Shown here one piece after another: positions 13,303 through 19,765 of a stretch of DNA of 19,765 nucleotides. Both the position numbers and the translations under genes were made by a program. Below the pieces are notes generated by a model that saw nothing but the letters and a program-made list of their open reading frames with translations, did no database searches and was not told where the DNA came from. The stretch is from XYD1-FULL-39-28 sp964539855 (lineage in GTDB: Bacteria; Patescibacteriota; Minisyncoccia; Minisyncoccales; Staskawiczbacteraceae): positions 1 to 19,765 of the forward strand of contig CAZIJR010000010.1 in NCBI GenBank assembly GCA_964539855.1. Direction: 5' to 3'. Numbering within the stretch: position 1 is the stretch's first letter; each line of letters starts with the position of its first letter.

Positions 13303-15141
13303 TTATTGACTTAATAAAATTTCCAGTTGACTATATCCATCTACACTAAGCCCTGTACTTACCTGTGTTTCATATCCTTCTTTACTGGCGGTAACAGTAT
13401 ACTCGCCTTCTGATAAACTTAAAAACATCACCTGGCCTGGAGTATAGCATCCGGAAATATAGTTTACGCTTACCCTTGTAAGGGCAGGGGTCACAGCCGA
13501 ATCTTCGGTTGAAAGAAAAACTTTGTATCTAACATATCTTTTATAATTATCTGCGGGGTTAATTGTGTTGCCGGGAGTTTCATAATAATCTCCGGTTGTT
13601 CCATTTGGACCTGTAAAAACCCATGAATCAGGATCTGTAACACAATCAGGATAATCTGTAGCACCATTAGAACAATTTGATGCTGCAATTTGAAATTCTA
13701 ATGTTGTACTAGCATTTTGAGAAGTTGGTTGCCAGTTTAAAATTGTATAAGCTGTTGTGGATGATGCCGTATCAAAAATTTCCGATTCAAGCCAACCTGA
13801 TTCCATATAGTCATCTCCAAGTTTATCAAGCCGTAAAGCATAAGGAACTCCCAGCATAGATACATTTGAAGAATCCAAAGCACCTTCCCATGCTATTTGA
13901 CTCCAAACACTTCCTCCAGTTATAGCACTACCGGTTGAGGGGCCGGCTAACTCAATGTTTACTCCTTCAATAGGGTCTCCAGAGGAAGAGTCTTTTACTA
14001 TGACCAGCATACTGTTGGTAGTCTTGGGACCTAATATAAAAGTGAAGTCCTGGTCTGTGGCAGGCAAAATATTAGTCTGTTGCACAGGAGAACTGCCATA
14101 AACCATATAGTCATCTCCTATAATACCTGGGGTATAATCATCCCATTCCAAACACCTGCCAGCAACACAAACATTGCTTTCAGGAGTAATTTTTCCCAGG
14201 GAATTTGAATAATATGTTTTGTCAAATTTATAAATACTAGGGGAAGTTCCTATTAATTTTGTGCCAATTATCTCAAATCCTATATTCTGCATCACATGGC
14301 ACTCCTGATCCAAAGTATAAATATTAAGCTGGCTTAAATAATCAATTGAAAAGCTTAGCCACGGGGCTATTTCCCCGCCAATAATTGTTGCATCTGGTTT
14401 TGCAGGATTTAAATTTTCTGCTGAAATAGGGGAAGTATAATCTGTAGAATATCCATTTTTTGTTACTGTTATATGATATCCGTTAACGCTGGGTAACAAA
14501 ACTTCAAACAAAAATCCATCAGCGCCCGTAGTTCTTGTTATGTCAACAACTGGGTCAAGGTCATTGTTTACAATATGTATGGTCGCTCCTTCAACCGGCT
14601 GACCATAAGCATCAATAACTTTTATGGGCAATCCCCCTCTGTCTCCCAGGGTTTCGGTGTTTTCCGGGGCTACTATAGTTAAAAAATCTTCTGTTTTTCC
14701 AGTGCCCATGTTAGCGACATAAAGCTTAATTTGTTTATAATCGTTTGGGTCTGCGTCAGTGCCTAATATAGCACTTCCGTCAGTAGGATCATCCACATAA
14801 CTTATGGCATAATAAATATTATAAATAACTCCATTATAATCACCAGTTGCAGGGTTTGCTAAATCAGGAAGAGTACAAGGATCTCCCCCATCAAGATACC
14901 TCTCACAAAGAGCTTGATTGCCCACAACTCCTATAGCACTATATGGTAAATTACGCACAATTTCTATATACTGGTCAGCCAAAGAAGAAACTATTGCCTG
15001 GTCTCGATAAGTCCCTATTTCTTTTATAATCAAAGCATAAACCTGAAACACTATCATTGCCAAAACTGAAAAAACAGCGATAGAAACAATTGTTTCAATA
15101 AGTGTGAGCCCTTTTTGATTAAAAATTTTTTTTATTGACAT
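13303..15141 (-). CDS. Giant PilV-like prepilin with carboxypeptidase-regulatory-like repeats
   Basis: A 612-aa prepilin, about four times pilin size. The leader ends QKG, with cleavage after Gly11, Leu12 first and Glu16 at mature +5. The segment ADQYIEIVRNLPYSAIG (55-71) is PilV/GspI-like. After a pilin-like domain (to about 165) come beta-sandwich modules: a carboxypeptidase-regulatory-like domain at about 171-240 (PIKVIDAYGQPVEGATIHI...GYHITVTKNGY), a second whose first strands are at 377-400 (VKDSSSGDPIEGVNIEL) and whose last strands are at about 566-610 (GQVMFLSLSEGEYTVTASKEGYE), and between these halves about 160 residues with a different, Ser/Thr-rich fold containing Cys490 and Cys500. 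It starts at the pilC stop (TAAATG). It is probably a pilus-tip adhesin; the partner is unknown. Confidence 0.82.
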   Translation of the reverse strand: MSIKKIFNQKGLTLIETIVSIAVFSVLAMIVFQVYALIIKEIGTYRDQAIVSSLADQYIEIVRNLPYSAIGVVGNQALCERYLDGGDPCTLPDLANPATGDYNGVIYNIYYAISYVDDPTDGSAILGTDADPNDYKQIKLYVANMGTGKTEDFLTIVAPENTETLGDRGGLPIKVIDAYGQPVEGATIHIVNNDLDPVVDITRTTGADGFLFEVLLPSVNGYHITVTKNGYSTDYTSPISAENLNPAKPDATIIGGEIAPWLSFSIDYLSQLNIYTLDQECHVMQNIGFEIIGTKLIGTSPSIYKFDKTYYSNSLGKITPESNVCVAGRCLEWDDYTPGIIGDDYMVYGSSPVQQTNILPATDQDFTFILGPKTTNSMLVIVKDSSSGDPIEGVNIELAGPSTGSAITGGSVWSQIAWEGALDSSNVSMLGVPYALRLDKLGDDYMESGWLESEIFDTASSTTAYTILNWQPTSQNASTTLEFQIAASNCSNGATDYPDCVTDPDSWVFTGPNGTTGDYYETPGNTINPADNYKRYVRYKVFLSTEDSAVTPALTRVSVNYISGCYTPGQVMFLSLSEGEYTVTASKEGYETQVSTGLSVDGYSQLEILLSQ

Positions 15142-16362
15142 TTAGCCTATAGAGCTTAACACCGAATACATTGGTTCAATTATGGAAAAAGCAAAAATAC
15201 CTACTGAAATGCCAAGCCCAACAATTAAAATTGGCTCAATTGCAGCTGATATTTTTTCCGTGGCATTAATAACTTCTTTTTCGTAAAATTCAGCCAACCT
15301 TTTTAAAATTGTTGAACTTTTCCCTGTTTCTTCGCCAACCTCAATCATTTCAATCATACCAAATGGAAAAATATTTTGGTGGGGCTTAAGAGACGAAGAC
15401 AAACTTTCTCCTTTTTTAAGCTTTTCTCCAGACTCCTCTATAGCTGTTCTAAAATAATGGTTCCCCATAAGTTTTGAACATATCTCAAGGGACCTCACCA
15501 ATGGGACTCCCGAGTTTATAAGAGAACTTAAAGAACGAACAAAAACAGCACAATCATTTTCCTTTATAAGCGTAGAAAAAAGCGGTATTCTTAACAAAAA
15601 GGTATCTAAAATCCATTTTCCTTGTTTTGTCTTTATAGCCGCTAAAAATCCTGCCACCAAAGCAAAAGGACTTATAATCAAGATTAACAAATGTTTAGAC
15701 GCAAAATTTCCAAGTCCCAAAACAATTCTTGTATAAAAAGGAAGCTCCACGGTCATTGTGCTAAAAAATGCATTTAATTGGGGAATCACCACACTCACAA
15801 TAACAATACCCACTCCTATCATTGTCAACAAAATAATTCCAGGGTAAATCATGGCTCCCTGGACCTTGGACTTCAATTCGTGCTCTTTTTCTAATTGCAA
15901 AGCCAAATCACTAAAAACTTCATCAAGCGTTCCTGCTTCCTCCCCCACCTTCACCATACTTAAAAAAAGTTCAGAAAAAATATCCGGATAAGCAGACAAA
16001 GCCTCAGATAAAGCTTGGCCCTTGTTAATCTTTTCTTTTATATCAAGCAAAGCTTTTTTAAAAGCCTTGCTTTTTGCCTGTATGGCCAGGATGTCGAAAA
16101 TCTTTACTATGGAAAGACCTGTGGTGGTCATGATGTGCAAGTTCCGCGTCATCATTATTTTTTCAGCAGAAGAAACTCTCGCCTTAAAAAGAGAAAAGCC
16201 TGATGAACTGCCCTTTTCCTTTTTTTCATCTGAAGACGCTTTAACCAAAATTAAATTTTGATCTTTTAAAATTTGAGCTAATTGGCTCAAACTTTCCGCA
16301 AAAGCCTTTCCGGTTTTCGTTTCCCCGTCAATTGTTTTTGCTGTATAAAAATAATTAGGCAT
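15142..16362 (-). CDS. pilC: PilC/GspF inner-membrane platform protein
   Basis: A 406-aa polytopic membrane protein that forms the rotating platform between PilB and the growing pilus. A short N-terminal domain (1-60) precedes two T2SSF repeats (about 70-193 and 272-394). Each carries the family signature: VGEEAGTLDEVF at 139-150 and EVGEETGKSSTIL at 341-353. Membrane helices lie at about 173-194, 224-243 and 375-395. Length is normal. It starts 6 nt after pilB with no Shine-Dalgarno, and its stop abuts the giant prepilin start, so the three are probably translated together. Confidence 0.96.
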   Translation of the reverse strand: MPNYFYTAKTIDGETKTGKAFAESLSQLAQILKDQNLILVKASSDEKKEKGSSSGFSLFKARVSSAEKIMMTRNLHIMTTTGLSIVKIFDILAIQAKSKAFKKALLDIKEKINKGQALSEALSAYPDIFSELFLSMVKVGEEAGTLDEVFSDLALQLEKEHELKSKVQGAMIYPGIILLTMIGVGIVIVSVVIPQLNAFFSTMTVELPFYTRIVLGLGNFASKHLLILIISPFALVAGFLAAIKTKQGKWILDTFLLRIPLFSTLIKENDCAVFVRSLSSLINSGVPLVRSLEICSKLMGNHYFRTAIEESGEKLKKGESLSSSLKPHQNIFPFGMIEMIEVGEETGKSSTILKRLAEFYEKEVINATEKISAAIEPILIVGLGISVGIFAFSIIEPMYSVLSSIG

Positions 16363-16368
16363 ATTGTT

Positions 16369-18129
16369 TTATTCAATAATAACGCGAAGCACTTCTTCTA
16401 TAGATGTAAGCCCTTGGGCTGCTTTTATAAATCCGTCTTCTGTCATTGTTAGCATTCCATCTGCTATGGCCTGATTTGTAATTTCTTTTGTGGCTGCTTT
16501 TTTAATAACCAAGGCTTTTATGGCTTCTGATACTGGTAGAACCTCGTAGATTGCCACTCTACCCCTATAGCCATCAGCAGCTTCTGCCGAAGGCATAGGC
16601 CTATAAAACCGAACATCCTCTATTTTATCACTAGCTTTTGCCAATTTTTCTATTTTTAAAAGTTTCAAAATTTTTTCTAAATCACAATGCCTGCCTAAAT
16701 TTTTGGCTTCTGATGAACTTAATTTATACGGCTCTTTTTCTCCATAAAATTTTCTAACCAGCCTCTGGGCCAAAATCAAATTTACGGTAGAGGCAATTAA
16801 AAACGGTTCTGCTTTCATATCAATCAGCCTTGGTATGGCCCCAGCGGCTTCTGTGGTATGCAAGGTTGATAAAACCAAGTGGCCAGTAAGGGCAGCGTTA
16901 ATTGCCAAATCGGCTGTTTCGTTGTCTCTAATCTCTCCCACCATTATAATATTTGGATCTTGCCTAAGCAAAACCCTTAACCCAGAAGCGAAAGTCAGCC
17001 CAATCTTATTATTGACCTGGGTTTGATTAATGCCTGGCATTCTGTACTCAATAGGGTCTTCAACAGTAGAAATATTTACAGCCGGGGTGTTTAAAATGTC
17101 CATTGCAGTGTACAAGGTTGTTGTTTTTCCAGAACCAGTAGGACCCGTAACCAATATCATACCTGCCGGTCTTTTTATATTATCTTTAATTTGTTGCAGT
17201 GCCTTTCCGGCCAACCCCAAATCACTCAAAGTCAATTTTTTACTATCTTCAGCCAATAATCTCATCACTACTTTTTCTCCATTAAAAACCGGCAAAACAG
17301 AAACCCTGACTGAATATTTAAAATCTTCTGTCTCAATTTTAAATCTGCCGTCTTGGGGCAATCTGTGTTCATCAAGTTTTAAATTAGAAAGTACTTTTAT
17401 CCTTGCCACAACCGCAGGGCCGGCAGAAGCAGGAAGAGTCATTACAATATGAAGTATTCCGTCTATTCTGTAGCGAACCGTAATCTCTTTATCTAAGGGC
17501 TCAACGTGAACATCAGATGCTCTTTCTAAAATAGCGTGTTTTAATAAAATGTCAACAACTTTTATTATAGGCAAATCTTCGGCCGCTTTTTTCAGTTTGC
17601 CCTCTTTCTCTTCACTAGAAGCATTTTCATCGTCTTTTATATGTTTTATATCTACTGTTTCTTCCTTAACAAACTCGCCGAACTCTGTTTCCAAATTCTT
17701 TTGATATTGGGCTATTGCATTTTTTATTCCAAGAATAGTTGTTATTCTAGGCAAAATTTTTAAGGAAGGGTTTGTTTTACCTATAAACTCTATTGTCCTC
17801 AGGTCTTCTGGGTCCAGCATTGCCACTTCAAGATTGTTTTCTTTTTTACTAAAAGCAACAATATTATGCACCCTAGCAATAGACTCAGGAATCATTTTTA
17901 AAACTGCTGGCTCTATGGTTTGTTTTTCCAAGTTTATAAAAGGAATACCCAAAATATGCGACTGCACTCTACTCAAATCTTCCTGGGTTAACAGCTTGTT
18001 TAAAACCAAAACATCTCCAACATTTTTGTCAGTTTTTTTGCTCTCTTCTGTAGCTTTTTCAAACTGCACCTCTGTAGTCAGGCCTGCATCCAAAAGAAAT
18101 TTTTTTAATTTTAACGGATCAACTTTCAT
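16369..18129 (-). CDS. pilB: PilB/GspE-type pilus extension ATPase
   Basis: A 586-aa secretion ATPase that powers pilus polymerisation at the cytoplasmic face. The N-terminal MshEN/GspE_N-like domain (about 1-145) is followed by a charged linker (150-185) and the motor: RASDVHVEP (203-211), Walker A GPTGSGKTT (329-337), Asp box STVEDPIEY (354-362), Walker B with IIMVGEIRD (394-402) and His box GHLVLSTLHTTEAAG (416-430). The C-terminal part (530-586) has the usual GRVAIYEVLPV start. The tetra-Cys zinc motif normally found between the His box and GRxAIYE is missing: only Cys482 remains in 456-522. Extension rather than retraction (PilT) is favoured by the N-terminal domain and by linkage to pilC. 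It starts 19 nt after the preceding gene. Confidence 0.96.
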   Translation of the reverse strand: MKVDPLKLKKFLLDAGLTTEVQFEKATEESKKTDKNVGDVLVLNKLLTQEDLSRVQSHILGIPFINLEKQTIEPAVLKMIPESIARVHNIVAFSKKENNLEVAMLDPEDLRTIEFIGKTNPSLKILPRITTILGIKNAIAQYQKNLETEFGEFVKEETVDIKHIKDDENASSEEKEGKLKKAAEDLPIIKVVDILLKHAILERASDVHVEPLDKEITVRYRIDGILHIVMTLPASAGPAVVARIKVLSNLKLDEHRLPQDGRFKIETEDFKYSVRVSVLPVFNGEKVVMRLLAEDSKKLTLSDLGLAGKALQQIKDNIKRPAGMILVTGPTGSGKTTTLYTAMDILNTPAVNISTVEDPIEYRMPGINQTQVNNKIGLTFASGLRVLLRQDPNIIMVGEIRDNETADLAINAALTGHLVLSTLHTTEAAGAIPRLIDMKAEPFLIASTVNLILAQRLVRKFYGEKEPYKLSSSEAKNLGRHCDLEKILKLLKIEKLAKASDKIEDVRFYRPMPSAEAADGYRGRVAIYEVLPVSEAIKALVIKKAATKEITNQAIADGMLTMTEDGFIKAAQGLTSIEEVLRVIIE

Positions 18130-18148
18130 AAAATTATAATTCTAATCA

Positions 18149-18508
18149 TTAAGATACCTTATCAAATAGCATTTCCAAAAGCTCTCCGGCCGAGGATTGG
18201 GTTTCCTTATCACTTTCGCTCTTAGTAAATGTTTGCCACTCATTAAATATTTTTTGGTCGTTTATGTCTCTTACCGCATTTTCAAGCCTTAACCTGTCTT
18301 CAAAATCCACAGTGCCTTCGCCCAGCAAAACTTTTTCAATAAACAGTTTGCCAAAAAATATTGCTTTTTCATGATTCTCCTGAGCTTTAAGCTGGCTTTG
18401 AGCCTGATTCGACTCCAGCCTACTCAAAGAATACAATACTCCAAGATAAACATTGCTTGCCAAAAGTAAAGTAATCACTGTTATTGCAAATAATCTTGCT
18501 TTATTCAT
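18149..18508 (-). CDS. Small membrane-anchored protein upstream of pilB
   Basis: A 119-aa protein of no family I recognise. An N-terminal membrane helix (about 7-28) is followed by a charged, probably helical or coiled-coil extracytoplasmic region (30-85) rich in Gln, Glu and Lys, then an acidic tail. It has no prepilin leader, no lipobox and no Cys. It lies 7 nt after the surface protein and 19 nt before pilB, so it belongs to the T4P operon. A structural or regulatory role in the pilus machine is a guess from position only. Confidence 0.65.
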   Translation of the reverse strand: MNKARLFAITVITLLLASNVYLGVLYSLSRLESNQAQSQLKAQENHEKAIFFGKLFIEKVLLGEGTVDFEDRLRLENAVRDINDQKIFNEWQTFTKSESDKETQSSAGELLEMLFDKVS

Positions 18509-18515
18509 TGTCTAA

Positions 18516-19765
18516 TTATTTAATAATACTATTTGTAGATTTTTTTCTCAACAACACAATCATCACAGTTAAAACCGCCAATAACAACATCGCTATAACT
18601 CCCAACAAAATTCTCTCTACTGTAAATATCCTCAACCAAATGTTTTTTGGTTTTAACTCTATGTTTATATGCACCCCCGAACCTTCACTAACCTGAAATT
18701 CATCACTTTTATATGGTAAATAATCTTGTACCTCAGCCGTAATATAATAATTCCCCTCAGGCACTAAAAATGAATATTTTCCGGTGTTGTCTGTTATTTG
18801 AGGATTTTCTTGCTGATATTTTGGAGCTGGCCATAATTCATACTTGGGGTACCCTCCGGGTCCTTCAGGATTTAGCCAGTAAATAGAAACTTTGACATCC
18901 TGCAAGCGCGTTTCCTTGCTTCCAGTTTTTTCATACACATAGCCTTCTGGGTCCACAACAAGAACCATAAACACAGTTTCAGAATCCAGGCTTACATCTT
19001 TATATTTTATAACTGTTTTAATTTCATAATTTCCGTCTATGGGCGGAGAATTTATTGTGGCTGTATAAATTCCATCTCCGTCAGCGTCTTCATAATCAAA
19101 CTGATTAAGCACCAATTCCTTTTTGACTTCAGCATCTTTTACCTCGCCGGAAGCGGGACCGTCTTGGGGCAAATTAAACGCATCCATCAAAGAAGCAGAA
19201 AGAGCCGGAGATAAAGTAGAAGCAAAGTCCCTTAAAGATTTTTCAGAACTTACTGATTTGAAAATAATATATCCCTTCACCGATTCCGCTGGCTTGTCTG
19301 GCTTTACTGCCAAATACAGCGGTTTACTTTGTATGGTTCTTATGCTTTGTATCGGCTCCAGCTCACCGGCAAGCTGGACTTTTATATTAAGGTCAATATT
19401 GTTATTTCCTATTTTTCCAAAAACAATGTTAGTAGGTATTCTACTTTTATCTTGCCAGGTAAATTCCGATAATGGCTTGCTCTTGTCCAAGCCAACTGCA
19501 CCCGACATTCCTGGAAAATTTAATTTTGCTATTTGTAATTTATCAACATCTTCGGGATTGTTAATCCCAACTTTTTCCAAAGTTTCCGCAAAATTTGGAA
19601 ATTTTAAAGCAAATTCTTTTACTTTTTCAGGCAAAGGTAAAACAGCTATTTGTTCCAATTGCTTTGGAGAAAGCGCTGGCCACTGCCCATCCATTGCAGG
19701 CGGACTTCCTTCTGGCACTGACTCAGATATTGGTGGGTAAACTATCTTGGGCTGTGGGCCGGTGA
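18516..19765 (-). CDS. C-terminally membrane-anchored surface protein (partial, 5' end outside window)
   Basis: The frame stays open to the window edge, so the true start lies beyond 19765; about 415 residues are visible. The possible GTG at 19716-19718 is probably not a start because the upstream frame continues as a Pro-rich extracellular-type linker. The visible order is: the Pro/Ser-rich segment; a helical stretch (PKQLEQIAVLPLPEKVKEF, then GINNPEDVDKL); beta-rich domains including KPDKPAESVKGYIIF; a domain with DADGDGIYTATI; a carboxypeptidase-regulatory-like domain (RLQDVKVSIYW...DNTGKYSFLVPEGNYYITAEVQDYLPYK); and a C-terminal membrane helix with the basic RKKSTNS tail. It probably displays a large ectodomain at the cell surface. 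Its place at the head of the pilus operon suggests a pilus-linked envelope component. The function is not known to me. Confidence 0.75.
   Translation of the reverse strand, partial: TGPQPKIVYPPISESVPEGSPPAMDGQWPALSPKQLEQIAVLPLPEKVKEFALKFPNFAETLEKVGINNPEDVDKLQIAKLNFPGMSGAVGLDKSKPLSEFTWQDKSRIPTNIVFGKIGNNNIDLNIKVQLAGELEPIQSIRTIQSKPLYLAVKPDKPAESVKGYIIFKSVSSEKSLRDFASTLSPALSASLMDAFNLPQDGPASGEVKDAEVKKELVLNQFDYEDADGDGIYTATINSPPIDGNYEIKTVIKYKDVSLDSETVFMVLVVDPEGYVYEKTGSKETRLQDVKVSIYWLNPEGPGGYPKYELWPAPKYQQENPQITDNTGKYSFLVPEGNYYITAEVQDYLPYKSDEFQVSEGSGVHINIELKPKNIWLRIFTVERILLGVIAMLLLAVLTVMIVLLRKKSTNSIIK

Noticed and set aside
17030..17452. Plus-strand open frame of 140 codons
   Set aside because: It lies entirely antisense to the conserved ATPase core of pilB, has no family resemblance and follows from the codon use of the real gene.
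18133..18138. Perfect TATAAT just before pilB as a promoter
   Set aside because: It ends only 3 nt before the pilB ATG, so transcription would begin inside the coding sequence, and no -35 is found at usable spacing.
19123..19740. Plus-strand open frame of 205 codons
   Set aside because: It is antisense to the surface protein, whose frame has coherent domains and a membrane anchor. The plus-strand translation is low-complexity Ser/Leu-rich and matches nothing.
1..19765. tRNA, rRNA, riboswitch or insertion-sequence transposase
   Set aside because: No cloverleaf, conserved rRNA block, recognisable riboswitch core or transposase reading frame was seen on either strand.

Overview
All recognisable genes in this AT-rich window lie on the minus strand. 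They form one large type IV pilus (T4P) locus followed by ligA and rodA. The organism looks like a member of the Candidate Phyla Radiation (Patescibacteria, Parcubacteria-like). The reasons are the low G+C, the small T4P set (PilB, PilC, PilM, PilN, PilO and many prepilins) with no secretin in view, a PaaX/Cas2-like regulator, a LigA with a Leu where the NMN-pocket Tyr usually sits, and the near absence of Shine-Dalgarno motifs. UGA is used as a stop (for example at 7899, 8617 and 4439), so this is not a UGA-recoding Gracilibacteria or Absconditabacteria genome. Lineage is an inference; there is no rRNA here.

Layout in the direction of transcription (right to left). (1) 19765-7899: a tightly packed core operon. 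It starts with a membrane-anchored surface protein cut by the window edge, then a small membrane protein, pilB, pilC, a giant prepilin with carboxypeptidase-regulatory-like repeats, a PilW-like and a PilX-like prepilin, a small membrane protein, pilM, pilN, pilO, another small membrane protein and a CheY-like receiver. (2) 7802-7374: the probable major pilin as a single gene with its own strong terminator. (3) 7373-6298: a roughly 1 kb cassette holding a PaaX/Cas2-like winged-helix gene. It is bracketed by two copies of a perfect long palindrome and, further out, by a near-identical 24-nt direct repeat. (4) 6297-80: a second minor-pilin operon (H, V, W, X-like) running straight into ligA and rodA and ending at a clean intrinsic terminator at 30-53.

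How the genes fit together: PilB (extension ATPase), PilC (platform) and PilM/N/O (alignment complex) would assemble the pilin. Two parallel V-W-X minor-pilin sets would build or prime alternative pilus tips. The receiver protein and the PaaX-like protein are candidate regulators. PilT (retraction), PilD (prepilin peptidase) and PilQ (secretin) are not in this window.

The most unusual item is the pair of 32-36 bp perfect palindromes. One lies over the -35 region of the PaaX-like gene's predicted promoter. The other lies upstream of the second minor-pilin promoter. They may be operators of a previously undescribed pilus-tip switch, or the ends of a small mobile unit. The sequence alone does not decide between these.
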